Assembly (NCBI GenBank): GCA_005217565.1
Contig: SJCO01000015.1
Coordinates: forward strand, 124,001 to 188,000
Direction: 5' to 3'
Length of the DNA: 64,000 bases
DNA from: Puteibacter caeruleilacunae
GTDB taxonomy: Bacteria > Bacteroidota > Bacteroidia > Bacteroidales > Prolixibacteraceae
Below are positions 16,058 to 25,902 of this stretch, one piece after another. The notes under the pieces are model-generated. The model worked only from the letters and a program-made list of their open reading frames with translations, had not been told where the DNA came from and searched no databases. Position 1 is the first letter of the stretch. Each line of letters begins with the position of its first letter. The position numbers were made by a program, and so were the translations under genes.

Positions 16058-19000
16058 ATGAAAAAACTGATAGCTTTTAAACAAAAGCTTCGGATAAGTA
16101 GTGGTATGGCTTTTTTTAAGGTCCTATTATTGCTATTCCTGATACAAACAACACAAGTCCAAGCAACAGAAAACTATGCACAACAAACCAAGATCAGTAT
16201 CAAACTTAAGCAAGCTTCTGTTGTCGATGTTTTGAATGAATTGAAATACAAAAGCGATTTTCAATTCTTCTATCAATCTAATTTATTTGTAAAATCTCCC
16301 AAAGTAGATGTTGATATTCAAAATGCTACTTTAATGGAGATTCTTGATCAAGTGATCGTTCCCTTAGGTTATAAGTATACCGTTAAAAATAAAATGGTAG
16401 CGATAGGCCTACAAAAGAAAAAAGAGGCACCTAAAACAGCACCCAAAAAACAGCAGCAATCAGATACCTTTAAGATTACAGGACAGGTAACAGACGCATT
16501 TAATGATGCTCCAATTCCTGGGGCAAGTGTTGTTGTAGTTGGAACAACCAACGGTACCGCTACCGATCCTGACGGTATTTATGAGATCACTGTAAAGAAG
16601 GGAGATCAATTGATGTTTTCTTTCATTGGTTATGAGGCACAGACAATTAGTGTCGACCAGGTTAAAATCATCAATATCAGACTCTCTGCTGCTGCTGAGA
16701 TGCTTGAGGAAGCTGTAGTAGTAGCATTTGGTAAGCAAACTAAGGAAAGTGTAGTATCTTCAATTTCAACAGTCGACACAAAAGAATTGAAGGTTCCTTC
16801 GAGTAACTTAACAACCGCACTATCCGGGAAAATGGCCGGATTGGTTTCCTATCAATCAACAGGAGCTCCTGGAGAAGACAATGCCCAATTCTTTGTGCGT
16901 AGTGTTACTTCATTTGGTAGTGGTGTAACTTCTCCACTTATCTTAATTGACAACATTGAAATGACATCCAGCGATTTGGCAAAACTTAGTCCTGATGACA
17001 TTGCCAGTTTCTCTGTTTTAAAGGATGCTGCTGCAACTGCTTTGTATGGAGCAAGAGGTGCTAACGGTGTTGTTTTGGTTACCACTAAAGAAGGGAAAAA
17101 GGGAACAGTTAAGGTATCTTTTCGATACGAAACATCTCTTTCAAAGCCAACCGAAGAGGTAGATATTGCTGATCCGGTTACATTTATGGAATATTCAAAC
17201 CTTGCCAGCTTAACACGTCACGATCAACTAACGTATTCGCAGACTAAGATTGATTTAACAAGAGATCCAGATCGAAATCAGTATGTATATCCTGCCGTGA
17301 ACTGGAGAGATATGTTAACTCAGAATCATGCGATAAACCAGAGAGCAAACATCAACCTTACAGGAGGTGGAAATGCTGCCACTTATTATATCGCAGGGAC
17401 TTTCTCTAAAGACAATGGTATTTTGAAAGTTGATAAAGTCAATCCATTTAACACCAATATTGATTTAAAACGATATTCGGTACGAACAAATGTAAACTTA
17501 AATCTAACCCAAACATTAGAAGCCAAAGTTAGGGTAAATGCTACTTTTGAAGATTATACCGGTCCTATCGGAGAGTTTGGCAGTGGAGGTGCTAATACCT
17601 ATAACAAGACTCTATTAGCCAATCCTGTGCTATTCCCTGCTTATTACGCACCAGACAAAAACTCTCAATTTGTTGATCGTATTCTATTTGGTAACTATTC
17701 AGGCGATCCTTTTGGAAATGGTACTCCTGACTATATCAATCCATATGCTGATATCATGAGAGGTTACGAAGATGTTAGAAAAAACACTTTTCTGGCCCAA
17801 TTAGAGTTACATCAGAATTTAAATAGCATCACTAAAGGATTAAGAGCTCGCTTTATTGGAAGTGTAACACGTTACTCAGGTTTCAACATCAAAAGAGAAT
17901 ATCAACCATTCTATTATCAATACATGCAAGGAAGTTATGATCCAAGTCAATCAGATTTCCCTTATGAACTTGCTCTTCTGAATCCTGAAGGAGGTTCTGA
18001 TTTTATTGATTACTCAGCAGGAGATAAATCTGTTACATCTCGTTCATATGCTGAGGGAGCAATTCTCTACAATAGAAAATTTGAAGATAAGCACGACGTT
18101 GGTGGTCTTATTGTAGGTTCATTTAAAGAGAGTTTAAGTGGTAGTCCTAAAAACCTTGATTCTTCCCTACCTTCAAGAAATGTGGCTTTTGCAGGACGAT
18201 TTACCTATAGCTACAAGAACAAATACTTTGGAGAATTTAACTTCGGATTAAATGGTTCCGAACGATTTGATGCAGATCATAGATGGGGATTCTTCCCTTC
18301 TGTAGGTTTAGGATGGCAAGTATCAGATGAAAATTTCTGGGCAAGTATAAAAAGAACGATTCCTAAGCTAAAGGTAAGAGCGACTTATGGACTGGTAGGT
18401 AACGATGTAATTGTATCTGGTCAGGATCGCTTCTTCTTTACTTCAAACGTAAACCTCAACGGTAGCAAAACAGGTAATTTTGGTAGCAATCCATACGACA
18501 CCTTCAGCCTTCCATCTGTTGCAATATCTCGATATGCCAACAAGGATATCACCTGGGAGGTATCTTACAAATCAAATATCGCGCTTGAAATCGGATTATT
18601 CGATAATGATTTAACCTTCCAGGCGGAATATTATAGAGAACGTCGTACAAACATTGTACAGTTCCGTCCTGACATTCCTTCGACAATGGGATTGACTGCA
18701 AATATCAGAACAAACTATGGTGAAGCTAAAGGTGAGGGAATCGATCTTTCTCTCGATTTTAACAGATCTATTGGTAGTGACATGTGGTACATCATCAGAG
18801 GGAACTTTACCTACGGAACTTCTGAGATCACCAAATATGATGAGCTGGATTATTCTGGCATTGCTCCATGGAAATCAAGAGAGGGTCAAAAAGTAGGACA
18901 AACACGTGGCTATGTTGCAGAACGATTATTCATTGATGATGTAGAAGTTGAAAACTCACCAATACAGCGTGTAAGTGGAGCAGGAGGAGGATACCAGGCT

Positions 19001-19606
19001 GGAGATATCAAATATCGAGATATCAACAATGACGGAGTCATTAATGAGTTTGATATTGTTCCAATGGGGTACCCATCTAATCCTGAAATACAATACGGTT
19101 TTGGAGGATCATTTGGATATAAAACATTCGATTTCTCGTTATTCTTCCAAGGATCATCTCGTTACTCATTTTTCCTTGAACCAAAGAAAATGGCTCCTTT
19201 TGTTGAAGTATATGCTGGAGGAAAAAAAGGAAACAGAGCAATGCTGAACTTTATCGCTGATGATGTATGGACCGAAACCAACAGAGATCCTTATGCTGCC
19301 TGGCCTCGCTTATCTGCCGACAGAATAACTAATCAAGATGGCAACAATGTTTCTTCAATTGGTAACAATAACAACTTTGTTAATAGTAATTATTGGATGC
19401 GTACAGCTAGTTACCTGCGCCTAAAATCGGTTGAAATTGGTTACAAGTTACCTAAGATTCATGGTGTTAAAGCCAGGATTTATGCTAGTGGGACCAACCT
19501 GTTAACCCTATCTGATTTCGATTTATGGGATCCGGAAATGCGTGGCAATGGGCTTCGTTATCCTATCCAAAGAGTATTCAACATAGGCTGTCAGCTTAAC
19601 TTCTAA
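16058..19606 (+). CDS. SusC/RagA-family TonB-dependent transporter with STN signalling domain
   Basis: 1182 residues from the ATG at 16058, which begins a proper signal peptide; an upstream in-frame ATG at 15995 would add 21 unlikely residues across a hairpin. Domains in order: signal peptide (1-40); STN/secretin-TonB N-terminal domain (about 45-110), the part that contacts FecR; CarboxypepD_reg-like domain (about 130-220); TonB plug (about 230-340, with LIDNIEMTSSDLAKLSPDDIASFSVLKDA); and a 22-strand barrel ending in RVFNIGCQLNF. It imports a ligand captured by SusD across the outer membrane using TonB energy. The substrate is unknown: no glycoside hydrolase is in the window's locus. Confidence 0.95.
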   Translation: MKKLIAFKQKLRISSGMAFFKVLLLLFLIQTTQVQATENYAQQTKISIKLKQASVVDVLNELKYKSDFQFFYQSNLFVKSPKVDVDIQNATLMEILDQVIVPLGYKYTVKNKMVAIGLQKKKEAPKTAPKKQQQSDTFKITGQVTDAFNDAPIPGASVVVVGTTNGTATDPDGIYEITVKKGDQLMFSFIGYEAQTISVDQVKIINIRLSAAAEMLEEAVVVAFGKQTKESVVSSISTVDTKELKVPSSNLTTALSGKMAGLVSYQSTGAPGEDNAQFFVRSVTSFGSGVTSPLILIDNIEMTSSDLAKLSPDDIASFSVLKDAAATALYGARGANGVVLVTTKEGKKGTVKVSFRYETSLSKPTEEVDIADPVTFMEYSNLASLTRHDQLTYSQTKIDLTRDPDRNQYVYPAVNWRDMLTQNHAINQRANINLTGGGNAATYYIAGTFSKDNGILKVDKVNPFNTNIDLKRYSVRTNVNLNLTQTLEAKVRVNATFEDYTGPIGEFGSGGANTYNKTLLANPVLFPAYYAPDKNSQFVDRILFGNYSGDPFGNGTPDYINPYADIMRGYEDVRKNTFLAQLELHQNLNSITKGLRARFIGSVTRYSGFNIKREYQPFYYQYMQGSYDPSQSDFPYELALLNPEGGSDFIDYSAGDKSVTSRSYAEGAILYNRKFEDKHDVGGLIVGSFKESLSGSPKNLDSSLPSRNVAFAGRFTYSYKNKYFGEFNFGLNGSERFDADHRWGFFPSVGLGWQVSDENFWASIKRTIPKLKVRATYGLVGNDVIVSGQDRFFFTSNVNLNGSKTGNFGSNPYDTFSLPSVAISRYANKDITWEVSYKSNIALEIGLFDNDLTFQAEYYRERRTNIVQFRPDIPSTMGLTANIRTNYGEAKGEGIDLSLDFNRSIGSDMWYIIRGNFTYGTSEITKYDELDYSGIAPWKSREGQKVGQTRGYVAERLFIDDVEVENSPIQRVSGAGGGYQAGDIKYRDINNDGVINEFDIVPMGYPSNPEIQYGFGGSFGYKTFDFSLFFQGSSRYSFFLEPKKMAPFVEVYAGGKKGNRAMLNFIADDVWTETNRDPYAAWPRLSADRITNQDGNNVSSIGNNNNFVNSNYWMRTASYLRLKSVEIGYKLPKIHGVKARIYASGTNLLTLSDFDLWDPEMRGNGLRYPIQRVFNIGCQLNF

Positions 19607-19624
19607 TCAGAAAATTTAATTCGT

Positions 19625-21640
19625 ATGAAAAAGATACAATATATCCTGGCGATATTCATTTTATCCATCCTTACTGGATGTAACAATGTACTGGATATCT
19701 TGCCTGATGACAAACCAGAATTGGAGGATGCCTTTAATGACTCGTACAATTCTGAAAAGTACTTATTCACATGTTATAGTTACCTTCCTCCTGTTGCAAA
19801 TCCTGGTAATACGCTAGGCCTTACTGGAGGAGGTGATATCATGTACTCTGAGGAAGATAAATCTCAATCATTGTCCTCTGGTCAGCCAAACCCAATGAAA
19901 TCCTTTTTCCAGGGAAACAATGTAGCAAATCCTTATATGAATTTCTGGGATGGTAACAACGGCGCTCCAAAAGCACTTTGGCAAGGAATTAGACACTGTA
20001 ATGTGTTCCTTGAAAACATTTTGGTCGAAAATGGTGGACCACAAGATTTAGATGATGAGACAAGAGCAAAATGGATGGCTGAAGCAAAAACAATTAAAGC
20101 CTATCTTCATTTTTATCTCTTCCAACTTTATGGACCTATTCCTATCCTGGATAAAGCAACTCCAATCTCTGCCGGAGATGATGAAGTCAATGTTCATCGT
20201 GCCTCTGTCGATGAAGTTGTAAATTATATAACAAGTACACTTGATGAAGCAATTGTTGATCTGCCCGACTTATTTGAGCTAGACAATGCCACTGAATACG
20301 GTCGCTTTACAAAAACCATTGCAAAATGTATTAAGGCAAAAACTTTGGTATTAGCGGCAAGTCCCCTTTTCAACAACAACAATTACTACAATGGAGTAGT
20401 CGACAATCAAGGTAAAGAGCTCTTCCCTGCTGGGGATAGCCAGCAGCGTTGGACGCTGGCATTAGCTGCTTGTGACTCTGCATGTAGAAGCGCTGAAGCC
20501 GATGGAGCAATCATTTTAATATCAACAGACGGAGGAAACAATGCAATATCAGGAATCAATTCATTAAATATCAGCGATACAACAAAGGCCATGATCAGCC
20601 TTCGACAAGCAATTACTGAATCTTGGAATCCTGAAATAATCTGGGCTACTAATGAGAATACTAAAAGAATTCAACAATTCTCAACAATGCTTAGCAACAG
20701 CGAATGGATCAATGCTCAAGGTGCAGGTGGAGGAGAACTTGGACAGCGCCATGGTCCCACAATTGATGTTGTAGAACGCTTTTACACGGCCAATGGTATT
20801 CCTATTCAGGAAGATAAAGAATGGGCAACCAAAGGATGGTATTTAAATCGCTATCAAACACAGACAGCTTCTGATGACAATGCTAAATATTTAATAAAAG
20901 CAGGAGAAGAAACAGCTATTCTTCATTTCAACCGTTCATTGCGTTTTTATGCTTCAGTTGGATTTGATGGAGGAATCTGGGAAGGTCGAGAAAAAAGTCT
21001 TTCCAGTCCATCTGTTCCTAGCTTTCTTGCAGGCAAAGGTTGTGGAGAGAAAAGTTATGGTGGATATGGGAACTTTTCTCCTACAGGTTATTTAGCCAAG
21101 AAACTAAGCCACCTAAAGACTACCTATGCGGCATCGCGATTGGATCTGAGAGAAGAGAGATACTCTTTCCCAATTATTCGCTTGGCTGATATGTATCTTT
21201 TATTGGCAGAATGTCTGAATGAAGTTGGAGGACCTCAACAAACAGATTCACAAGGGAAGAGTTCCTATGCCTATTTGGATGAAATCAGAGCACGTGTTGG
21301 AATGGAAGGAGTTGTAGACAGTTGGGATAAATACGCAACTGATGAAAATAGAAGTAAACCATCCACAACCGAAGGTTTAAGAGATATCATCCATCAAGAA
21401 AGACTTAACGAATTGGCTTTTGAAGGTTTCTTTTACTATGATGTTAGAAGGTGGTTGATAGCTGAAGAGGTACTTAACAGACCAACAACGGGGTGGAATA
21501 TGACAGGAAAGACAAAGCAAGAGCTATACAATATCACGGTATTAGCACAACCACGATTCTCAATGAAGGATTACCTAATGCCCCTAAAGACAAATACACT
21601 GTTACAAAACCCTAATCTGGTTCAAAATCCAGGTTGGTAG
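19625..21640 (+). CDS. SusD/RagB-family nutrient-binding lipoprotein
   Basis: 671 residues. The lipoprotein signal ends ILTGC (Cys19). The N-terminal SusD-like part has tetratricopeptide-like helices, and the C-terminal RagB/SusD region contains the typical FPIIRLADMYLLLAECLNEVGG and GLRDIIHQERLNELAFEGFFYYDVRRW segments. It lies 18 bp after susC. It forms the lid of the SusC barrel and captures substrate at the cell surface. At 671 residues it is longer than most SusD proteins (about 500-600). Confidence 0.95.
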   Translation: MKKIQYILAIFILSILTGCNNVLDILPDDKPELEDAFNDSYNSEKYLFTCYSYLPPVANPGNTLGLTGGGDIMYSEEDKSQSLSSGQPNPMKSFFQGNNVANPYMNFWDGNNGAPKALWQGIRHCNVFLENILVENGGPQDLDDETRAKWMAEAKTIKAYLHFYLFQLYGPIPILDKATPISAGDDEVNVHRASVDEVVNYITSTLDEAIVDLPDLFELDNATEYGRFTKTIAKCIKAKTLVLAASPLFNNNNYYNGVVDNQGKELFPAGDSQQRWTLALAACDSACRSAEADGAIILISTDGGNNAISGINSLNISDTTKAMISLRQAITESWNPEIIWATNENTKRIQQFSTMLSNSEWINAQGAGGGELGQRHGPTIDVVERFYTANGIPIQEDKEWATKGWYLNRYQTQTASDDNAKYLIKAGEETAILHFNRSLRFYASVGFDGGIWEGREKSLSSPSVPSFLAGKGCGEKSYGGYGNFSPTGYLAKKLSHLKTTYAASRLDLREERYSFPIIRLADMYLLLAECLNEVGGPQQTDSQGKSSYAYLDEIRARVGMEGVVDSWDKYATDENRSKPSTTEGLRDIIHQERLNELAFEGFFYYDVRRWLIAEEVLNRPTTGWNMTGKTKQELYNITVLAQPRFSMKDYLMPLKTNTLLQNPNLVQNPGW

Positions 21641-21671
21641 TTTTATTAAGTTGTTTTTAAAAATTAATAAG

Positions 21672-23045
21672 ATGAAACGAATCAAAAATAAAATACGCAT
21701 TCTCTTGGTTGCACTTATTAGCTCAATGATATTGGCTGCTTGTGCAGACTCTTACCTGGAACTGGAAAAGGTTAAAACCGACGACATTGCTCCAGGAACG
21801 ATGACCATTAACCAGGTAATTCCAAAACCTGGAGCACTGGAAATCCATTTTACATTGGCTCAAGGAGATGCAGATGTTGCACAAATAGCAGCATCTTACA
21901 CCAACAAGAAGGGAGAGAAAATGGAATTTACCGTGTCACGCTACTCCTCATCCATTCTTGTAGAAGGCTTCACGGGTACTGACGAGGTTACTATAAACAT
22001 GGTAAGTATCGACAATAGCGGAAATCAATCGGAAAATACTGTTGTAAAAGGTACACCATTACTCTCTCCAATTGAGTCTGCTCTGGAAACGATGGAAGTA
22101 TCAGCTGCATTTGGTGGTGTTAAGATTGATTGGGAAAATCTTTCTGGTGACCTCTTGGTAATACATGTCTTAACTGAAGATACATTACAGATTAAGGGTG
22201 AAACAACTTTCACTGAAGACGCATCTAAGAGAATCTACACTCAGGATACTTTGAACAATAAAACCTATGCATATGTTCGTCAATATCCCGACACTGAGCA
22301 AAAGTTTGGTTTCGTAATTGCTGATAAATGGGGAAATCGTACGGATACTCTTATTGGACACTGGACTCCTTACAGGGAAGATCCTATAGAGTACCAACAC
22401 ATCAATGCTTTAAACGTTTTTCAATTTCAGTATGCAAGTGGACAAAGTAAGGATTATGCTTCAGAGGGTATAATTCCAGAAACGGGGATTCAAAAGGACG
22501 GATTATTCTACTCAGGTGCACATGGTCCTAAAACACTATTCGACAATAAACTGGGTGGAAACCAGTTTCACTGTACAAAGTTTACTGAAAACATGAATGA
22601 TGGAGATGATTCTACGACTCAACCTGTGCAAACAGCTTATGCTACCTATGACCTAAACGTAGATACGCGCCTAAGTAGGATGAAAATTTACTGGCGTTCA
22701 TATTTTCTTTATGCTGGAACCTCTGTTAAGCACTTCCGCTTCTGGGGTACAAACGATGAAAATGCCGACCGTTTTTCAAAGTTTCCGGAAACATGGACAT
22801 TGATCGGAGAATACATCGCTCCTGAAGCTATAGATCGTAATAACCTAACTGCTGATGAGAAAGAGGCTGCTACAGGTATGGAATTCTCTATTGAAGATGA
22901 TAACATAAATCCAGATGCTCAACCGAAGACAAACTTCCGTTATCTCCGCATTGAGATGCTGGATAGTTACGACAACACACGTATGCAGTACACCTGGAAT
23001 GAAATCTATCTTTGGGGACAAATTGAAAACAAGTACTACGAGTAA
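21672..23045 (+). CDS. DUF4959/DUF5000-type surface lipoprotein of the Sus locus
   Basis: 457 residues from the ATG at 21672; an earlier ATG at 21651 would add seven residues before a standard signal peptide. The lipobox is LAAC. The layout (N-terminal fibronectin-like DUF4959 region about 45-130, a middle region with a second such domain, and a C-terminal discoidin-like DUF5000 domain about 250-450 with FRYLRIEMLDSYDN and NEIYLWG) is that of Bacteroides 'DUF5000 domain-containing lipoprotein'. It follows susD closely and is probably a surface glycan-binding accessory. Its domain assignment rests on my reading of the sequence. Confidence 0.75.
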   Translation: MKRIKNKIRILLVALISSMILAACADSYLELEKVKTDDIAPGTMTINQVIPKPGALEIHFTLAQGDADVAQIAASYTNKKGEKMEFTVSRYSSSILVEGFTGTDEVTINMVSIDNSGNQSENTVVKGTPLLSPIESALETMEVSAAFGGVKIDWENLSGDLLVIHVLTEDTLQIKGETTFTEDASKRIYTQDTLNNKTYAYVRQYPDTEQKFGFVIADKWGNRTDTLIGHWTPYREDPIEYQHINALNVFQFQYASGQSKDYASEGIIPETGIQKDGLFYSGAHGPKTLFDNKLGGNQFHCTKFTENMNDGDDSTTQPVQTAYATYDLNVDTRLSRMKIYWRSYFLYAGTSVKHFRFWGTNDENADRFSKFPETWTLIGEYIAPEAIDRNNLTADEKEAATGMEFSIEDDNINPDAQPKTNFRYLRIEMLDSYDNTRMQYTWNEIYLWGQIENKYYE

Positions 23046-23077
23046 TGATGTTAAACAATTTAAATCGACTGAGAATT

Positions 23078-24313
23078 ATGCTTAGATATATAAAAAATGG
23101 GATCATCGGACTATGCCTGCTTTGTGGCATTGTAAGTTGTGATGATGCAAGTAGTTTTCTTGATCAATATACTGAAAATGGTCCTATCATTTACGCTGCA
23201 AAAGTAAATGAGCTGGCCTTCCAGTCTGGCTACTACAGAGTGAGGGTAAATATTTTCCCTTCTGATGACGTCAACCGCGATTATTGTATGTTAAAATGGA
23301 ACATTACCAATGATGTAAAAGATTCTGTTAAGGTAGAATACAGCGAAGCAAACTATGATGCCGAACTTGAATGCTATTACAAAATCATTGACGTTTCGGA
23401 ACATAATATTCAGGGAAACCTATTGATCGAAGCTCAAAATGTTGACATTTTCGGCAATAAATCCCTGAAAACCAATGAAGGTGCTTTTATTTACGGACTG
23501 GTTTATCAATCAGCCTTATTAAATGATGGGATTGGATTCTCACCTGATGTTGATGAAATTATAATAGGTCGAAAGATCGGTTCAACGGGTAATTTTGTCA
23601 GCTATGAGAAAACAGATGGAACTTTTACTGATGAGGTTTTTATAACAGATAACACATTTCCATTAGTTAATGCAAAGATAGGAGGTGTTGTTCGTAATAA
23701 AACAAAGTTCCACATTCATGAAACAGATATTGACACATTGGTAACCACCAAATACACCGAAACCATCATTCCATATCCTCCTGCACAGATTGTTGATTAT
23801 TGCACGGAAGCTAATGATGATTTAGCTGCAAAGTTTGCTTTTGACGGATTAGTGAATCACAACTCGTCAACAAATATGTGGCACACAGGATGGATGGATC
23901 CCGATCATCAAAAATTCCACAATAACAATAGCGATCCTACATTAGCTCACTATTATGTGATTGATTATAAAGATGAGTTTACGATGAATTCGATCACCGT
24001 TTATAATGACGTTGTTGGATTTTTGAAAACTGTTGATGTATGGATTAGCAATGACAGTGAATATATTGCCAATAGTGATAAAGGCACAGATAGAACTGTA
24101 GCAGATTATTGGAAAGTACCACATGAAAACACATGGACAAAGATTGGAACTCTGAGTTTTGAGAAAGCTTCAGACTTATCACGCCGACTAGAACTTGAAA
24201 CACCACAGGAGTTCAGAATGGTAATGCTTACAATGCCAGACTCCCACAATACCGGTAATGGTAATATTCGCATATCTGAAATCAAAGTGGATGCAAATAG
24301 AATTATTGATTAA
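23078..24313 (+). CDS. DUF4998-like surface lipoprotein with discoidin-type domain
   Basis: 411 residues from the ATG at 23078, which starts MLRYIKNGIIGLCLLCGIVSC with a good lipobox (GIVSC). ATGs at 23045 and 23048 would overlap the previous stop but add extra residues before the signal. The N-terminal part (about 30-120) resembles DUF4998. The C-terminal 180 residues form an F5/8-type-C-like sandwich (FDGLVNHNSSTNMWHTGWMD to RISEIKVDAN), a fold used for carbohydrate binding. Last gene of the Sus operon, followed by a strong terminator. Its role is probably surface glycan binding. Confidence 0.72.
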   Translation: MLRYIKNGIIGLCLLCGIVSCDDASSFLDQYTENGPIIYAAKVNELAFQSGYYRVRVNIFPSDDVNRDYCMLKWNITNDVKDSVKVEYSEANYDAELECYYKIIDVSEHNIQGNLLIEAQNVDIFGNKSLKTNEGAFIYGLVYQSALLNDGIGFSPDVDEIIIGRKIGSTGNFVSYEKTDGTFTDEVFITDNTFPLVNAKIGGVVRNKTKFHIHETDIDTLVTTKYTETIIPYPPAQIVDYCTEANDDLAAKFAFDGLVNHNSSTNMWHTGWMDPDHQKFHNNNSDPTLAHYYVIDYKDEFTMNSITVYNDVVGFLKTVDVWISNDSEYIANSDKGTDRTVADYWKVPHENTWTKIGTLSFEKASDLSRRLELETPQEFRMVMLTMPDSHNTGNGNIRISEIKVDANRIID

Positions 24314-24339
24314 TTAAATAAATTAATCACCCCTCATCG

Positions 24340-24370
24340 AAGGCCGCCTTTTATTAGGTGGCCTTTTTTT
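24340..24370 (+). terminator. Rho-independent terminator of the Sus operon
   Basis: AAGGCCGCC (24340-24348) and GGTGGCCTT (24357-24365) form a 9-bp stem with one G-U pair and an 8-nt loop, followed by a run of seven T. It lies 27 bp after the last lipoprotein gene. Confidence 0.92.
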
Positions 24371-24375
24371 ATCTA

Positions 24376-25356
24376 CTACATTAACTCATTAAGTGGTACA
24401 AAATCCCAGGTTAATGAGCGTTTCCCTGGAATATGAGTAAAGACCAAAACAAGGTCATCCTCCTGCTTCAAGTATTCAAAAATATTCTTGTATTTACTGT
24501 TGTTTAATCCACAACCCAGAAAGTAGATTCCATTATCACACTTCTTATCAACCTTCTTTTTGTTGCCTCCCATATCTCCAATCAAACAAACGACCTCAAC
24601 TCCCCGAGCATGCACATCAATGAGTTTAGGATAAATCGCTTTTTCAAACGTACTTTCCACATCATCACAATTGAAATTGTAATATTCCAATCCACTGTGG
24701 GCATAATTTGTAGGCTTAGGCAAGCCTGGAATATTATTCCATACACCATGATGAGTAAAAACTACCAGATGGGATGACGAATTTATGGTATCACAAACAT
24801 TCGAGATAATCTCATATTGTTCATCCAACTCTTCACAATGTGCAGGAGTTAAATTTGTATTTATCACCAAATAGGTTACTCCTTTGTGATAATGGGCATA
24901 ATAAGTTTTTCTTCCTGTAGCTTGTTCTAGCCATTCCCAGTTACCATTACGGGCATCATGATTACCCATCACAAAAAACGTCATCGGATTCTTGAGATCA
25001 AAAACACGATCCATATATTCAACGGTTGTATACTTTAGCAAAGCCTCAGAACATACATCACCCCCCAGCCAGATGCCATCAAACCGCTCTTTTAAATCCA
25101 TCACTTCCAGTCGCTCGTCCACTTTGTCACCCCTGGTATGCCATTTATAAGGATGTCCAACAAACAGATAAGTCTCTTGCTCTCCACTTATATTCGGCAG
25201 TTCCGGCCTCACATAAAATCCTCGCTTGAGCATTACTCGTGCCATCACCTTCAGTTTCTGGCATTGCATCGGACAAATACTAAAATATATGCCCCCTATC
25301 ACTAGTAGAATAAGCACTATCAACAAAAAAGAAAGTAATCGTTTTTTCCTCAACAT
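24376..25356 (-). CDS. Membrane-anchored calcineurin-like metallophosphoesterase
   Basis: 326 residues. An N-terminal signal anchor (7-27) leaves the enzyme domain outside the cytoplasm. Metallophosphoesterase motifs: GGD (98-100), GNHD (131-134), THH (201-203), and a late GDMGG and THIPG. The first metal motif, normally DxH, is replaced by GHPYKWH (67-73), so one metal site may differ from the canonical family. The substrate is unknown; phosphoesters such as sugar or lipid phosphates are possible. It is convergent with the Sus operon across its terminator. Confidence 0.8.
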   Translation of the reverse strand: MLRKKRLLSFLLIVLILLVIGGIYFSICPMQCQKLKVMARVMLKRGFYVRPELPNISGEQETYLFVGHPYKWHTRGDKVDERLEVMDLKERFDGIWLGGDVCSEALLKYTTVEYMDRVFDLKNPMTFFVMGNHDARNGNWEWLEQATGRKTYYAHYHKGVTYLVINTNLTPAHCEELDEQYEIISNVCDTINSSSHLVVFTHHGVWNNIPGLPKPTNYAHSGLEYYNFNCDDVESTFEKAIYPKLIDVHARGVEVVCLIGDMGGNKKKVDKKCDNGIYFLGCGLNNSKYKNIFEYLKQEDDLVLVFTHIPGKRSLTWDFVPLNELM

Positions 25357-25902
25357 ACACCTATTGTTAATGTCAATCAGATCTCCTCGTGATTAACAGG
25401 TTGATTGAATCGCTCAATATTATAAGCATTATAACCTGAACGTAAGTTTGTAAAACTTATTGAATTATCAGCCTGTTTTTATATCCAGCTGTTGGATATT
25501 TTAGGTAAATTAGTCTTACTCTCTTCAAAAAGTACCACCTAAAATCAACACACAAAAACATTGTTTATCCCCACCATCATGGAATGACCTTTTATGCACC
25601 TTTCGCCCCCACTAATCTTTAGGTAAACTTTAGGTATTCTTTACTTAAATTCTATCTAAACTCTATCCTGGATAAAACTTAGATAAACTTTCATTAGAGA
25701 ATGAATACACATTACATATAGATTACTGTCACTAGGTCCCCCCTGATTTATATCCGATTTGTCATCTGATCTTATTACTAAAAGCATTTTATAAACAATG
25801 GTAAATTGTAAGCAACAGGATATACACTGAGCTTTGTCAAACTCAGTCTTAACACTATTCAACATTAATGGATATAAGGGATTGGAAAGAAATAATAACA
25901 GT
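25357..25902. other. 546-bp intergenic region with nested inverted repeats
   Basis: No convincing gene: a 90-codon minus-strand frame (25656-25928) lacks a plausible product. The region contains a nested inverted repeat at 25653-25685 (TATCTAA outer, ATCC/GGAT inner) and the repeated string TTTAGGTAAA/CTTTAGGTATT near 25617-25640. A third element, ACTGAG/CTCAGT with an inner TTTG/CAAA, lies at 25826-25847. It should hold the metallophosphoesterase promoter, but I could not identify it. Confidence 0.5.
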
